This document shows positions 49,959-62,240 of a stretch of DNA of 64,000 nt, piece by piece. Source of the stretch: Ceratodon purpureus. Its lineage: Eukaryota; Streptophyta; Bryopsida; Pseudoditrichales; Ditrichaceae. The stretch covers positions 53,393,972 through 53,457,971 of the forward strand of contig CM026426.1 of NCBI GenBank assembly GCA_014871385.1, given 5' to 3'. The notes under the pieces were generated by a model. That model saw only the letters and a list, made by a program, of their open reading frames with translations. It did not search any database and was not told the origin of the DNA. Position 1 is the first letter of the stretch, and the number at the start of each line of letters is the position of its first letter. Made by a program: the position numbers and the translations under genes.

Positions 49959-51179
49959 GTAATGGTACGCTAGACGTAGTGCACTTTTGGCAAAACAGTT
50001 CTGTACTGTTGGGACCTAAGAGTACGTATGTGTACTTCTTGTACACTATCATTGTCAATCCTAGCCGTTCATCAAATTTCTCGCTGGATGGTGGTTCAAA
50101 TCAAGATGAGCCAATGAAGATTGCTAAAACTGACACAAAGGGATTCGCCGTGATTTGAAACCTTATGATCCAGCTCGACGCGGAGGCTTGGCGCCGTTGA
50201 AATTTAAACACTGGTCTGGTCGGAGGGGAGTTCAAGCCTCGGTGGGAAGATCTGGATATGAACGGGGTTGTAAGCATCCTACATTGTTCACACCACGTGT
50301 CACTGTATTGTTATCCGACAGAGTTGTCCAACGCAAAATGTATTCTCATCCTAATTTTGAAAACTATGGATTTAATAAAGACACCAAGAGCTATGGATAA
50401 GTGACATCTTCACTATTTTTTTAAGATGAATCTCAGATGAAAAATATGTCGGTGAAGTTATTGGATTTACATAGTATTCTAGAAATAAGAGTAGATATAA
50501 ATTAAAGTAGAGTACAATAATGTAATGTAAATGAATTTTGAAAGAGATTTTGGAGAACAATTTTTCAAAGAGATCCATGTTCTTTGTGTTAGTTGCTTTG
50601 GAATACATCGTGCTCGATAATAATAACATCAACTCTCACATCCATTTTTCAGTATGGTAATTAAGATTTATATTTATGAATTATTCAATAGTTGGAATGA
50701 ACAAAGAGAAATTACTCTCACGAAAAAAATAAAAATAGTGTATTAATAGTGTATATTTGTATAATTGGGTGCTTTCTATACGTAAGGTATGTATGTCGAA
50801 GATAGTTTTTTGCTTCAATCAAAAATTAAGTGCATGGTTAATTGAAGACATTCTATTGTTTACAGTTTATGCTAAAAAAATGTGTGTTCAACATTATCAA
50901 AGTGAACTCAAATTTTGAAGAATTAATCTATGAATTCATCTCTATTTTAGTTGAAATTCTATAGGACCTATTGAACTCTTGACTTTCTTAAGTAGACGAA
51001 TAATACATGCAAGCAAATAGTTATATATAACTATATATTTGTAAGAATGTAAAGGTACTCTTAGAAAATAAAATAAAGTAGATGTGTTCTCTTGAATACG
51101 GTTACAAACCAATTTTTATTTGGTGCATCAAAACAATAAGTTCACAAATTTCTTGCAGAAGGGACTGAATTTTTTATTT
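49959..51179. other. Spacer, becoming AT-rich
   Basis: 50155-50400 is an 81-codon frame without recognised content. From 50.4 kb on the sequence is strongly AT-rich and shows no gene. Confidence 0.35.
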
Positions 51180-51570
51180 TTTTAAGGAAATAAAAAAGAC
51201 AAGAAGCTTATCATTTAATCAAATACAAAAGGATTGAATTAAAATTCAAAAACTAACGGCTAAAGAAAACAATAAGCTATTGAAATCAAGTACAGAAGGG
51301 GTTAAATTATATAAAAATAAAAAGAATAACACAATAAGCTATTGAAATTAGAATACATAAATGGGTTGAAACTTGAATAAAATTAGGAAAAAACAATCAG
51401 TGAGCAAAATCCATAATGAGTTGAATTATAAAAAAATTAAAGAGATTAAAAAAACAATAAGCTATCATAATCAAGTAGATAAGGGGTTGAATTGAAAAAA
51501 TAAAAATAAAAAAAAAAACAAAAACTAAAAGCAAGAAGCTACCAAAATTAAATAAAGAAGGGGTTAAATT
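51180..51570. repeat. Degenerate tandem array, GGGTTGAATT-centred, block 1
   Basis: About six units of ~55-75 bp share AAGCTATYRAAATCAAGTA..AAGGGGTTGAATT followed by an A-rich run. Units are 60-80% alike by eye. Confidence 0.55.
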
Positions 51571-52764
51571 TTACATTTAAAAAAATGGAAAAAAAGCAAA
51601 TGAAAAAACTTCCCTACCCCTAAGGGTGGGTGGGCGGGACATCCCTTTACACGGCAACTTTTATCACCTTCCTCACCAAATTTCATTCTCAATCAGCCCA
51701 TTATCAATTCAAACCTAATCAGATTTGTTCCCTCTCTTGTGATTCCAAATTACCAGTATAGACACATAGTGTTTTCCACCAGAGAATTCTCAATCAACAC
51801 ACTACTTACAATATAGTAGTGTATAACAAAACAACCCAAATAATAGAGAAAAGTTTGTCTTAAAACTGACTATACAAACACAAAATCGTTTGAGTTTCCA
51901 GAAATCCTCTCATCCCTTGAATGTTGGTGTAGTAAAGTAAGAAAAAACCAGAGGTAAAGGACCTCACCTGTCCCCATAAACACAACCAAAACCACAGTTA
52001 GGATTATGTTTGTAGACAAGGTGTCAACAGCCCTTTACAGCTTGTTATTGCAGTCGCAAGAAAAATCAAACCCTAGACCAAACATACAAATCAGAGGGAG
52101 AGATGAAAGAGTCTAATTGCAATCATAAATTAGAAGACCTGAGTAGTAGTTCCACCAGACTTAGCCATGTTGCACTTTGCTTCAGCTCCACACCACCATA
52201 TATCAAAACTTCACAAGCTCTAAAAACCTCTCACACACATGTAGCAAACTAGAATTACTTTCAAAGCAGACAAGTAAACAGATGCATATGGCCAAGAAAC
52301 TCCCATGGTTTTATACCCTCAAAGAAGTTTCTAGAGATTCACTTGTTTGTTATATGGACAGGAATAGCCTCGCTGGTCCAATCATCTCTGACCCTTAGAT
52401 GAAGGTTAACCTAGATCAAATGGTCATAAATTAGTGACTTGCTAGAGTAAAGTTCAAGCTTGTAGTAAGCCCCAAGTAAAGTAAGCTTCAAGTTTGGAGT
52501 AACTACCACTAAGCCATGTGTAAGGGAGGTGGGTGGGTTTCACTAATTTACACCTTATTCAGCATATCATGCCATAATAAAGTGACTATATAATTGCTTG
52601 CGTAGTTTTACAAGTATTGTACAAATTTATTTTGCAAGCCTACATAACTGAAGAGTGCAACTGCTGTCTGAATCATTGTAATAAAAACCTTATTTAGAAA
52701 ATAAATTCTAAATTAAATACGGGTATAAGATCTTCCAAATATTTAAAAAAGAAAAAAAAGAAAA
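51571..52764. other. Unique-looking spacer between the two arrays
   Basis: No convincing gene. A 73-codon plus-strand frame (52177-52398) has no recognised content. G-rich GGGTGGGTGGGCGGG at ~51.63 kb and GGAGGTGGGTGGG at ~52.53 kb sit near the two inner edges. Confidence 0.35.
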
Positions 52765-53105
52765 AAAAAGAAAAAACAACTATTGAAATCAAGTACACAA
52801 GGGGTTAAATTAAATAAAGAAGAAAAAAATACAATTAGCTATCAAAATCAGGCCTACATGAAGGGTTCAATTATAGAAAATGAAGATGCTATCAATATCA
52901 AATACATAAGGGATTGAATTAGTAAGTACAAAGAAATAATAAATAAATAAGAGGATCTAACAAAATCAAATACACAAAGGGTTGAATTTAAACATGAAGA
53001 AACAATATGCTATCAAAATCAAATACATGTGGAGTTGAATTATTAATTTGAGAGAAAAAAAAACTATAATCTATCAAAATCAAATACATATCAGGGTTGA
53101 AAAGA
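52765..53105. repeat. Degenerate tandem array, GGGTTGAATT-centred, block 2
   Basis: Same unit type as 51180-51570 (CTATCAAAATCAAATACAYAAGGGGTTGAATT-like core, read in the same direction), about five units. Confidence 0.55.
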
Positions 53106-54203
53106 AAAAAAAATAAAAAATCATTGTGATCTTGGTTTCTTCTATTCCAATGAATAAGAATACCTTCATATTTTTTGAAAATACGAGGACGTGCAATATT
53201 ACATGTACCGTTCAGAAGTAAGGAAGCACCGTTATTGGTAGGATTTAAATAAGTCTTCTAGAATGTCAATTATGGGAATTAAAAAAAAAGGGAATAAAAT
53301 ATTTGCTACATGATATAAGTATGTGTATATACAACTTTTAAAATTTTATATGGTATATTCTTTTTCTTCTATCATTATTTTTTCTTATTTTTTCCTTTGG
53401 TGTCTTTGATTTCTACTATCTTTTTTTTTTTTCCTTCTACATTCTTGAACAAAGGATGCTATGAATCATTTTAGAGTTTATGTTCTACGTGAAAAAACAT
53501 TCTACAGCAATGTACTTACATGTTGGTGAGTGCAGGAATGAGGGGAGGTATGAATGAAATAAATGCTTAGACCCAAGGGGAAGGGGTTTAAGAACCGGTG
53601 GTCACCTGTTACCACTTTGGTTATTCATTGAGTCAACCGGTGATCAACGGTAACCGGAAAACCACGCAGTGCTAGTGACTGGTGTCCGGAGGTCACCATC
53701 ATCTCGCACCTTGCCTCGAGGAGTCTTAAGGGTTTAGCGCAGGAGGCTTTTGCTTACTCGGTTTTTGGTTATTGGTTTTTTGCTTGAAGGGGGCTATGAT
53801 CTGCCTGGGTTGCTCGGGTGTGTTTGCTGCGGCTTGAGGGTTTTAGTTTCTGTAGGGTTTGGAGGGCGAGGGGGGATAGACGTAGTTGTGGTGAGGGGAA
53901 GGCATAGTTGTTTTGGGGGGCATTTTAGTTGGCATTGAGCACATTGGGGGCTAGGCCGGGAAGAACTTCACTTGTTGAGCCGGAGGGTGTGTATGTAGAG
54001 CTCGCTTGACGACGGACAGAGCGATCAGCGCGAGGTCTGGTAGCGCTGTCAGTGCTCGTGCTGGGAGAAGTGGTTTGGGGAGAGCTTGTAGTAGGTAGGG
54101 CAAGTGGAGTGATGAAGATGGCGTTGATAAGTCCGCACGCAAGAAGGCGAGATCGGGGGTGAGAGGAGGCGTAGCTGCTTGCGGAGAAGACCACAATGTT
54201 GCC
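53106..54203. other. Spacer upstream of the 54-kb gene
   Basis: AT-rich to 53.5 kb. The stretch 53.57-53.71 kb has several ACCGGT/AACCGG repeats (GGTGGTCACC, CAACCGGTGATC, GGTAACCGG). 53.75-54.2 kb is GC-rich and could be 5' leader. No TATA box chosen. Confidence 0.35.
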
Positions 54204-55403
54204 ATGAAGAAGAAGGCAGTGACTGCTTCGGAGGATTGTTCGATAGAAGGAAGGCTTGCTGCGAGGGGCGAAGGTGGAGGAGCGTCGAATGAAGGCAGGG
54301 AAGCTCCGAAGGCTCCAACAAGGAAGAGGGCAAAGTCCGCCGAGAGGTCAGAGAAAGCCTTCAACAGCGTCGAGGATGTTGACGAGGAGATCACGAGGTT
54401 GTAGAAGCCGCCGAGAGAGTTGAAGAAGCAAGATTTTCAGGAGGAGTTTGGACTTCCAAACGAAGGGGACAATCCGCACCATTTCCGAAGGAGTACAGTT
54501 CCCGCAGATTCCTTGCGGAAGTTGTTTGGGAAACCATATAGAGACGGTAAGCGTAGTGGTTTTAATTGGCAGAATTGCGAGGTGACGGAGGTCGTCCATC
54601 GAGCGAAGTATCTCCATCCTATTCTCTACCAACATGGAGAGGAAGAGACCCCAAACTTGATCACGATGCAATTTGCTGAAGGGGTCACCCTAGAGTGTGA
54701 AGAGGGTGGAGGTCAGGTCAACTGGTGTGCATTTGGAGAGGAAACCAACAAGCGGCAACGAAGTCGATATCTACTGGACCGGTCCAAGTTGGATGAGCTG
54801 CAAAAGAAGATTGCGGAGTCGAGGACCTTGGAAGACAAGGGAAAAATCGACGTGTGAGGATTGAAGTGGCGGAGAATCAAAGTGGAGCCTGGTTTGCGGG
54901 TAAAGGAGGGGAATGATCGAGGGGAGCAGAGTCGAGGGAGGCAGGATGCCGCAGCGGAGTCCGAGGGAATAGTGCGGAGTGGAGGGAGGAATTGATACAC
55001 AGAGGGAGATGGTGGGCTTGAATCCGCTCGGGAATCTGGGATTTGTTTGCAGGAGGATATTCGGGAGGGAGGAAAGGGTGCGGTGCCGACCAAGGAAGTA
55101 GCGCTGGAGCGGTTGCAGGTTGTGGAAGTTTTAATGGCGGCGCTACACATGGAGCTGAAAAGCAAGCGTGACTTGAAGAAGAAGGCCGGGGAGAGGCTTC
55201 ACAGCGCTGTGTGGAAGAGCATTAGAGATTATTTTGGGTCTAGGAGAGGCCCTCAACATGTGCCTCGGTTGTGCCCTTGGTACAGTGCCCGGAGTGAAGT
55301 AACCGGTTCAGCAGGTAATCACCATTGGTGCCAGCCTTCGGTTCCAGCTGCATGTTCGCAGGGTTCGGCCAATGGCTGCAAGAGGCTGAGTTTCCCATTG
55401 TGA
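54204..55403 (+). pseudogene. Unrecognised gene, one continuous frame with three in-frame stops
   Basis: ATG at 54204 (MKKKAVTASEDCSIEGRLAA), basic segment 'APTRKRAKSAERSEK', then a globular-looking part 'FRRSTVPADSLRKLFGKPYR', 'NCEVTEVVHRAKYLHPILYQ', 'NLITMQFAEGVTLECEEGGG'. This is followed by a charged region and the helical 'QVVEVLMAALHMELKSKRDL'. The same frame is kept for 400 codons, interrupted only by TAG (54402) and two TGA codons (54855 and about 54991). With no frame changes, C-to-T loss of CAG and CGA codons is the simplest reading. Function unknown. It may be a transposon gene. Confidence 0.5.
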
Positions 55404-55792
55404 CCTAGGTGGAACTCACACATGTTTGGACTGTACTCAATCAGATTTATTTACTAGAGAGATATGGACATCTCTGTACCATGGTGGGCTGATTATACTC
55501 GAGTGACTATCCTTGAAGCCGCTTGAGTTTTCATATTATAAGATTCTATTTTTGTATTTTATGTGGACGGGGTAGTGGAAGGTTAGCCATGTCAGCTGAA
55601 ACAGTGACATAATGGCCCGGGAAAATGGATGCCGAGGGTAATTAGTTCGCACACAGTCAGCTTCGGAGATTTGGAGTAGTCTTTTGGGCCAGAATATTTG
55701 GCTAACTCGGTGCTTCCCCAGAATACTCTGTTGCGGCAGCAGAGTAGCGCTTCCTGCTGTATTACTTGGTTTGTGATACGCGTATATAATCG

Positions 55793-57133
55793 ATGGCAAA
55801 TAGTCGGCGTCCATGGGCAGGGGTGCAATCAATAGTCGTCTACAACGACGAGGACGTTGGTGGACAGTGGATCCCGTTGCGACTGGAGGTTGGCAGCTGG
55901 GTGACGTTGAAGCTTGCGTCCACTGGGCCGTGGGCTCGAGACTCACGCAGACAAGGAGAGGAGAGAAACGCAGGTGCTTACAAGGCACGGATCGTTGAGT
56001 TCCAGTGGAGTTATAGCACTGTTAGAGGCAAGGTTGTGATGAAACTCGAGTCCGTTTTAGTCAGGCATGCATATGAGCGTAGGCAAATCCATTTGGACTC
56101 TGTAGTTTCAGCCATCAAGCCTAGAGCCTGCATTTATCTCTATGCATCATACTGGGAGGATTGGGTCCCGCCCACGTCGATTTTAGTTGTCATCCTTGTG
56201 CTGCATCATGAGGTTGGTGAGGCGACTCGTAATGGCCGAGGTTACAAGGATTTGAGGGCTGATGGAACTTTTTAATGAGGGCTGTGTATGTGCCGCGGTC
56301 TGGCAATCAGCTCTATGGCACTCTAGAGGCACTTCCCCTTCCAGAGCTAACGGACTCCGAGTGGCCCCTCCCTGACATGCACACAAGTGAGATTTTTTAG
56401 AAGAAAGCTTGCTGTCGACATTGCTGCCGCAATGAAAGGCTCCACAGGCAGTAGGGCTGTTCATGTGCACTGGTTCATGCCGGTGCATGTGATGGTGGAT
56501 TTGTTTGCCTGTGCGGATAGTGTACGGAAAACCAGATCCATGTACATTTTTAACAACCCTTCAGAGGAACTTTTGAGTAGCTTGATGTCACTGGGTTGGG
56601 ATGTCGAGTATGAGAAGGGGCGGGATGTGTTGAAGTGTGTAGTGAGTCATGACAGCATTAAGTTTAGATATCATCTGGGTCGGCAAATGCTTTGTGTGAA
56701 CTACCAGTACCTGCGTTATAGATGTGTGGAGGAAGACGCTTGGACTGCTATTGATCAAGCAGTTGCTGTGGAGATGGTTATGACCTCTATAATTTTGGGA
56801 GAGTCTTTGTTGCCGGCCATTGAAGTGGGCAGAACGTGGCCTGTGTTACATCTTCGGAACGAGATTGCGATCATCCTCTCCAGAGACTCACTTCCAGAAG
56901 AGTATGGCCTAGTCATACAGTGGCCAGGCCAATCTAATACCAAGGTACAATCGCAAGTTCAGTTGGTTGCTAATGGACATTGCAATATTAATCAAAGACT
57001 GTATGTGCAAAAAGCTCAGCTGAATTTAATTTTGCACGCCAATGTTGTGCAGATAAATGGTCGACACGAGAAGATTACACTCATCGGTGCGGTCTTGGCC
57101 GATCATGGTCAATTCAAAATGGTTGTAGTGTAG
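55793..57133 (+). pseudogene. Unrecognised gene in three overlapping frames
   Basis: 55793-56275 (160 codons) starts MANSRRPWAGVQSIVVYNDE and has 'VGSWVTLKL' and 'YKARIVEFQWSYSTVRGKVV', vaguely like a small beta-barrel (Tudor/BAH-like) fold. 56275-56400 continues in another frame. 56387-57133 (248 codons) contains 'HVHWFMPVHVMVDLFACADS', 'DVEYEKGRDVLKCVVSHDSI', 'PVLHLRNEIAIILSRDSLPE' and 'EEYGLVIQWPG'. Both frame changes fall at runs of T (56268-56273 and 56394-56399), so they may be sequencing errors or true lesions. No family recognised. A short mariner-type element starts 160 bp downstream. Confidence 0.45.
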
Positions 57134-57293
57134 ATAGCCTAGTACAGAGAATTTCAAGCATGCTATAGAAAATGAAGCAGTGTGAGACACTGAGAACCTG
57201 TTGCTGTGTGTATCTAAACATTGTCCACTTGCTTTAAACCATTTTGTTGTGCTTGTAAATGTTGAAGTTGCTTTATGCCGAAGCTAAAAGGGT

Positions 57294-58032
57294 GGGGGGA
57301 GAAGCACAATGAAGTGGACGACCAAGTGCAATATGTGATCACTAGGAAGTGAATATGAAGTGTGCTGTTTTTCATAGCTCAAAGCTGATTTTGAGCATTT
57401 TGGTGTAGTTTTTGAGCATTTTAGTCACTTTCTAAGGTGTCATAAGGTATCTTACACACATCTCAATATAAAAAACATCTTCAATTGAAACTTTATTTAA
57501 CCCCTAGTTCTAAATCATGAAAATGAACTTTTCCAGAGTCTTGATTTCTTCATTTAGGGCCCTCTATTGTCTTTAGAGGATGTTTTTTCCAATTTAAAAA
57601 ACAATGTTCGGTGAAAAAAACCTCACAAAAAGTTTCACTGAAAACAGTGTTTTAAAAACATCCCGGGGATACTTTTCGCCAATCTAGGATTGCAAACACA
57701 ACCACCCGGATCATTTCTACAAGCGTAATGTACAAACGAAGGGCCCCACAAAGTTAAAAGTGATTTCTGTCAAAACCACAATGTAATACGGTCACTTTTC
57801 CAAATGACTGCATTCACTTTGTTCAACTTTGTGGTGTTCATAGAGGTGTCTCAACTCAACAACTACGAACGCAAATTTCGGAAGTTGTAGTACATCAAGT
57901 CTACTTTCCGTATCCTAAACTCAATTTCCCATCAAGAAGTTTTAGATGCCACTTTCTAGCGTGTTTACACAAAAGGCTGAAATTGGCAATGAGCTAAGCA
58001 CTTTTGTGGTCCACTTTATTGTGCTTCCCCCC
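57294..58032. mobile_element. 739-bp non-autonomous DNA element sharing its left end with the mariner-like transposon
   Basis: The left end GGGGGGAGAAGCACAATGAA and the right end, inverted, GGGGGGAAGCACAATAAAGT form TIRs of about 30 bp. The first ~280 bp match the 5' end of the transposon at 46993-47275 in inverse orientation. The rest is unrelated, non-coding sequence. A target duplication is not clear. Confidence 0.7.
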
Positions 58033-58697
58033 GTGGTTCACCATTTTTTAGTGATATTTGATATGCGTTTTGAACCATGCTTATTACATGTTTTGATTAA
58101 GATGAAAGTCTGATTAGCTTAGAACCTGATTTGGTTAGTTTGCAAAATTTAGTGAAGTGTGATTAGCTTAGACTGGAGTAAATGAACCAATTCAAGATTT
58201 TCCATTTTTTAATTATTTTAATTTATTTAACCACTACCATCTTTAAAACTTGAATACACTGTGAATTCTTCACAGCATAGGATTTGATTCAAATAGAGCC
58301 AAAGTAATCCACTTCTAATTATTCAAACCATACCTTCCGACTCTTAGAAATTAGTGGAGGCACAAAGTTTGAAGGTCAAATCTATCCGACTGAACTGAAC
58401 CATTACGGAAATTAAATGAGTGTGGGGAAAATCTCCATCCCTTAAATACCATCTTAGTAGTTACATTCCTCAAGTGTGAAAGAATCTCCACAGTGGAGAC
58501 TGAAGGGAAACATCCAAAGCCTCCTTGCTGAAGCAAATGGGAAATAAATGAAAAAGAATCTATAATTTTCAGATTCATTAATTTGGAAGTTTAATCTTAC
58601 CAAAGCATCGTTGTTCTCATAAAAGGTTAATAATGATGATGGAGGTTTGCACTTGACCCTTTGACCCTTTAACGCTCCAGTGTCCAAATTCTCGATG
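58033..58697. other. Spacer
   Basis: AT-rich, with overlapping minus-strand frames of no recognised content. Nothing else seen. Confidence 0.35.
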
Positions 58698-61600
58698 TTA
58701 AACGACTTTCAGCGAAGCTATTTTTGAGGGGTTGGATGCTTTTCGTCTATTTTGATTTTTTCTTGAATTCTTGTGTTGGTTACTACCATTTGCACGGTGT
58801 GGATCTTCAAAATAAGATCTTGTGATTGCAGCTATGGCGCTTGGATCCACTGGAATAGCCCGGGATTCTTCCAATCTCCTCTGTTCTTTCCTGGTATACC
58901 GATGCTGAATGCAGCGGTACCACCATTGGTATTGTTGAACAATCACGCTAGTGCGAGCAGCTGTCCCTCCATGTTGTGTGTGACCTTGCGTTGCTGCTTT
59001 TGCTGCATGATGCGACTTTTCCATACCTTGACAGGACCAGACTGACAAATTGCCGTAGATTTCAACGAACCATGGCCCATGCTTCACGAGTACGTGCTGC
59101 ACACAGAAATATAAGAATTTAGGAGTTAGCGCCATGCCATGCCTAGCTAAGTAGTGAACAGAGCCTCAGGTACCATCGTAACTCCATTGCAGCTTCCTAT
59201 ATTGAAGACACCAAAGCACATGTTGATCAGCATGTAGAACCGTCCCTTACGATATAGTGGATAACGTGCATTTCTCCAAATGCTGCAAGGAAGGCCTTCC
59301 CAAAAGCATCCATCTTTGCCCTACAAGAGTCACGCTGTCCCTGCGACAGCACAAGTCCTGTGAGATACGGCTATAAATCCTCCAGTGCCTCCCAAACCCG
59401 CCATCGATTTTGTCGACCTTGCCCCCCTTTGAGGTTGTTGAATTCTGACATGCACACTTCTTTCCACACCTTGTCATACGTGGACCATGTGCTTGGACGG
59501 AACAACCTCGCAGCCACCTTTCCACTCAAACTAGGCTTCATGACAACATTTGCATTCTTTCCGGACCTCTTCTTATCCTGCTTCAGCTGGCAGTTGCCCC
59601 CCTCCACCCCTATCGCTGATAGAGTCTTCTCAATGGAATCCATAGCCTCTGCTCTCCTCCTCAGATCTTCCATGTTCCAGATGAACATGAAATGAAGGTG
59701 CAAGATTTTCTCAATAATACGAACCTGGGCATGGAGGGTACATATATGAGAGTGAGACAGCAGAATGGGCAGAATAGGCTTCCACCGTGGGTGCGTCTCA
59801 ATATTGACGGGCTTCGGTGGGATCCTCGAAGCAAAAAGCCCCCCTTGCCAGTTACCCTTTCCCTGTAGCCTGAATTCCCTTGCTGCTGCTGCGCTGCTGC
59901 AAGATTTTGATACCTCATGGATCTGCTCACAATAGATGCACGTCATCTTGCATGTGGGACCGTGCTGAAGCCCATACATGCACTTAATTGTTTTCATATC
60001 AGCGGCTAGGTGCCACTCCACATTAAAACTGTTAACTCCCTCCACCACAAGTTGTTGGCCCGCCATCTGTGCTGCAATCAACTCAGAGAACCTAGTCTTC
60101 TCAAATGCCCACTTCAGCACATCATAAGACTCTTTCCCTACTTGGAAACATCCTATGGGCCATATCTCTTGATCGGATTGTACAGAGAAGTGTCTCTCAT
60201 GGTCTTTCTGGATGCTAGGATCTAAGGCTTGATTCATCAAGGTCAGACTCACTCTCTCGAATTTCTTCGCCTGTAGAACCTCTGCTTCATCAAGCTTCAG
60301 CACGAAGATCAGTGGACCGCCATTGCACTCTGCACAGCATGAATATATTATACACCTCGGTCACAGCTCACCTTGAATCTAGTACACTACAATCATAACA
60401 TAAGCGCTTACGTTTGACTAAGTCCGATTATGCACACAAATGGAAAGTTACCTTCCGTCGTCATTTCGTAGAACATAACCATCGACCGTTGCACAACTTC
60501 CAACTCAACGAACTGACTGTTTTTGCTATCCAGAACAACCTCCTTTGCTGTTGTGACTACCTTTCCTCCCACCCGCACTTCTAGGATTGTGCGGCGTCCG
60601 TCAATATAGTAATAGTCCCCAATGAACTGTGGGAGCTTCAAGTTCATTTCTTTTCTCAACGACCCTAGTCGATGTGGCGCCGGCAAAATACCAGATTTTA
60701 TACCTGGTGCTACCATTCCAATGCGATTCTTCATTGTCCTGTATATCGCATTGTAACCTCTCACCGTCACTCTAGCGCTGTCGCATGCATCCAACATGCT
60801 ATCAGAACCTATGCTATCCCCGATCTGCCTAATAACATCCTTTACTACACTTGCCTTTGCTTGGGACATCCTCGGCTCCTTCACCATTGTCGCCGCTTCA
60901 GCTGGCCTAAGGATACTGGCCAATCATGCCGCCGTCTTCGCTTGCGTCGTAGAATCACCGGCCAGTCTCATCTTACCACCGGCCACCTTGTTAGTGCTCC
61001 GAATTGCCGCCACGACTGCCGGCTGGAGCATGGCTCTTATAAGGGCCCTCTGTCGCTTGGCATGGCCGCTACTGCCTGCAAGATCAGCCAAGCTCTTCAT
61101 TGATTTCCCGTGCACCCTCTGGCGGAATCCACGGGGAGTTCGAACCATGGAACGGAGCTTCTCCTCTAACTTTTGGTACTCCAGTTTGCATCTCTACAGC
61201 TCAGTATCCATAGACTCAACTTTCTCACGATGATCCACATCATTTGCATGGGTGCGGTGCTCGCTGCGGACTAGATTTCCACTAAGCTCCTCACATCTTG
61301 CTTTGAGCCTTTCCACGTCCAGGCAAAGGTTTCTTCGGTCAATCCCATCTTGGGCTGCTGCATCCAACGTGATGCTGGCCTCGGATTCAAGCCGCATGCA
61401 TAAATTCCGAAGATGTTGAATCTGTCCCTCATACTCCGCGACCAGACCCTGCAACGTCGAGACTCATGACTCCAATTCCTGTACACTACCCCCTGTTTTC
61501 AAGCGTTTTGTATAACCAAGCATCTCATTCTCACCTTCACAGAGGAACTCTAAATAATCTTTTGTGCTCCTGAAAGACGGATGTTCCTCAGTTCTAGGAT

Positions 61601-61793
61601 CGATAGGCCATATGCGTCCATCCACCCACAGATCGATATTACTCTCACCCCGTACTCTCCTCAGTGGAAAACTACTTCTCGACGCCTGGGTATCCAGTGA
61701 CTTTCCTCTCCGGATTAGTGGTGCACACTTGCTTGGCAATTTAATCTGCGGAATATACAAACTACATGTGTTTATGACATCAGAGAGAGCCAT
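58698..61793 (-). pseudogene. Gene-family copy B (unrecognised CxYC / 'WSCQGM' family), three exons
   Basis: Exon 1 is 61793-60452 (MALSDVINTCSLYIPQIKLP; 'DLWVDGRIWPIDPRTEEHPS'; a coiled coil 'RRNLCLDVERLKARCEELSG'; basic 'VRTPRGFRQRVHGKSMKSLA'; 'KLPQFIGDYYYIDGRRTILE'). Exon 2 is 60329-59251 ('VEWHLAADMKTIKCMYGLQH', 'CKMTCIYCEQIHEV', 'HLHFMFIWNMEDLRRRAEAM'). Exon 3 is 59096-58698 ('HVLVKHGPWFVEIYGNLSVW', 'SCQGMEKSHHAAKAATQGHT'). Introns 60330-60451 (GTAACT...TGTGCAG) and 59097-59250 (GTAAGG...TGTGCAG) are clean. Three in-frame stops (two in exon 1, one late in exon 2). The CxxxCxYC cluster and the 'QGMEKSHH' block suggest metal binding. Looser similarity to multicopy families in animals is a recollection, not a search. 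Function unknown. Confidence 0.65.
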
Positions 61794-62240
61794 GCTGCAG
61801 CACTTGACGTTGCTCACAACGGAACGGTTAATTTTCCTAATCAGCAGATCTAGAATCAGACACACGCACACCCGCCAAAACATTCACTTTGGCGCCAGAG
61901 AATGCCACGAGACAGTTCTACCGCCCTTTTCGGAGACCCCCTTCCCGCCTGAAACTGCCTTGCTGGTCTTTAGAATACTTATTTTTCCTGGGTACAACTG
62001 AACCAGAAACAATAGTTTGCGGAAATAGTGCGGGGTATACAAAGCTCAAAACAATATTCTAGTTCCTTGGTTTTGGGTATAGTTCGTTGACCTTGGAATT
62101 TTATATAGTATCAGTCGCTCTACACGTTGGGTGACTCCAGTTTTATAATTTGGAGTACAGAGATTACCCTGCCCCTTAAGCCCTTGCAGGGCCTCTCACA
62201 GACCCAAAATAATCTCTAATGCAAACAATCGGAGTGGGGT
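61794..62240. other. Spacer, with MITE-like half copy
   Basis: About 62165-62215 (CCCCTTAAGCCCTTGCAGGGCC) resembles the inner part of the MITE at 44701. No gene seen. Confidence 0.35.

Noticed and set aside
54159-54394. Minus-strand Ser/Pro/Leu-rich ORFs opposite the 54-kb gene
   Set aside because: They are complements of the charged plus-strand frame, which has better composition and a longer continuous path.
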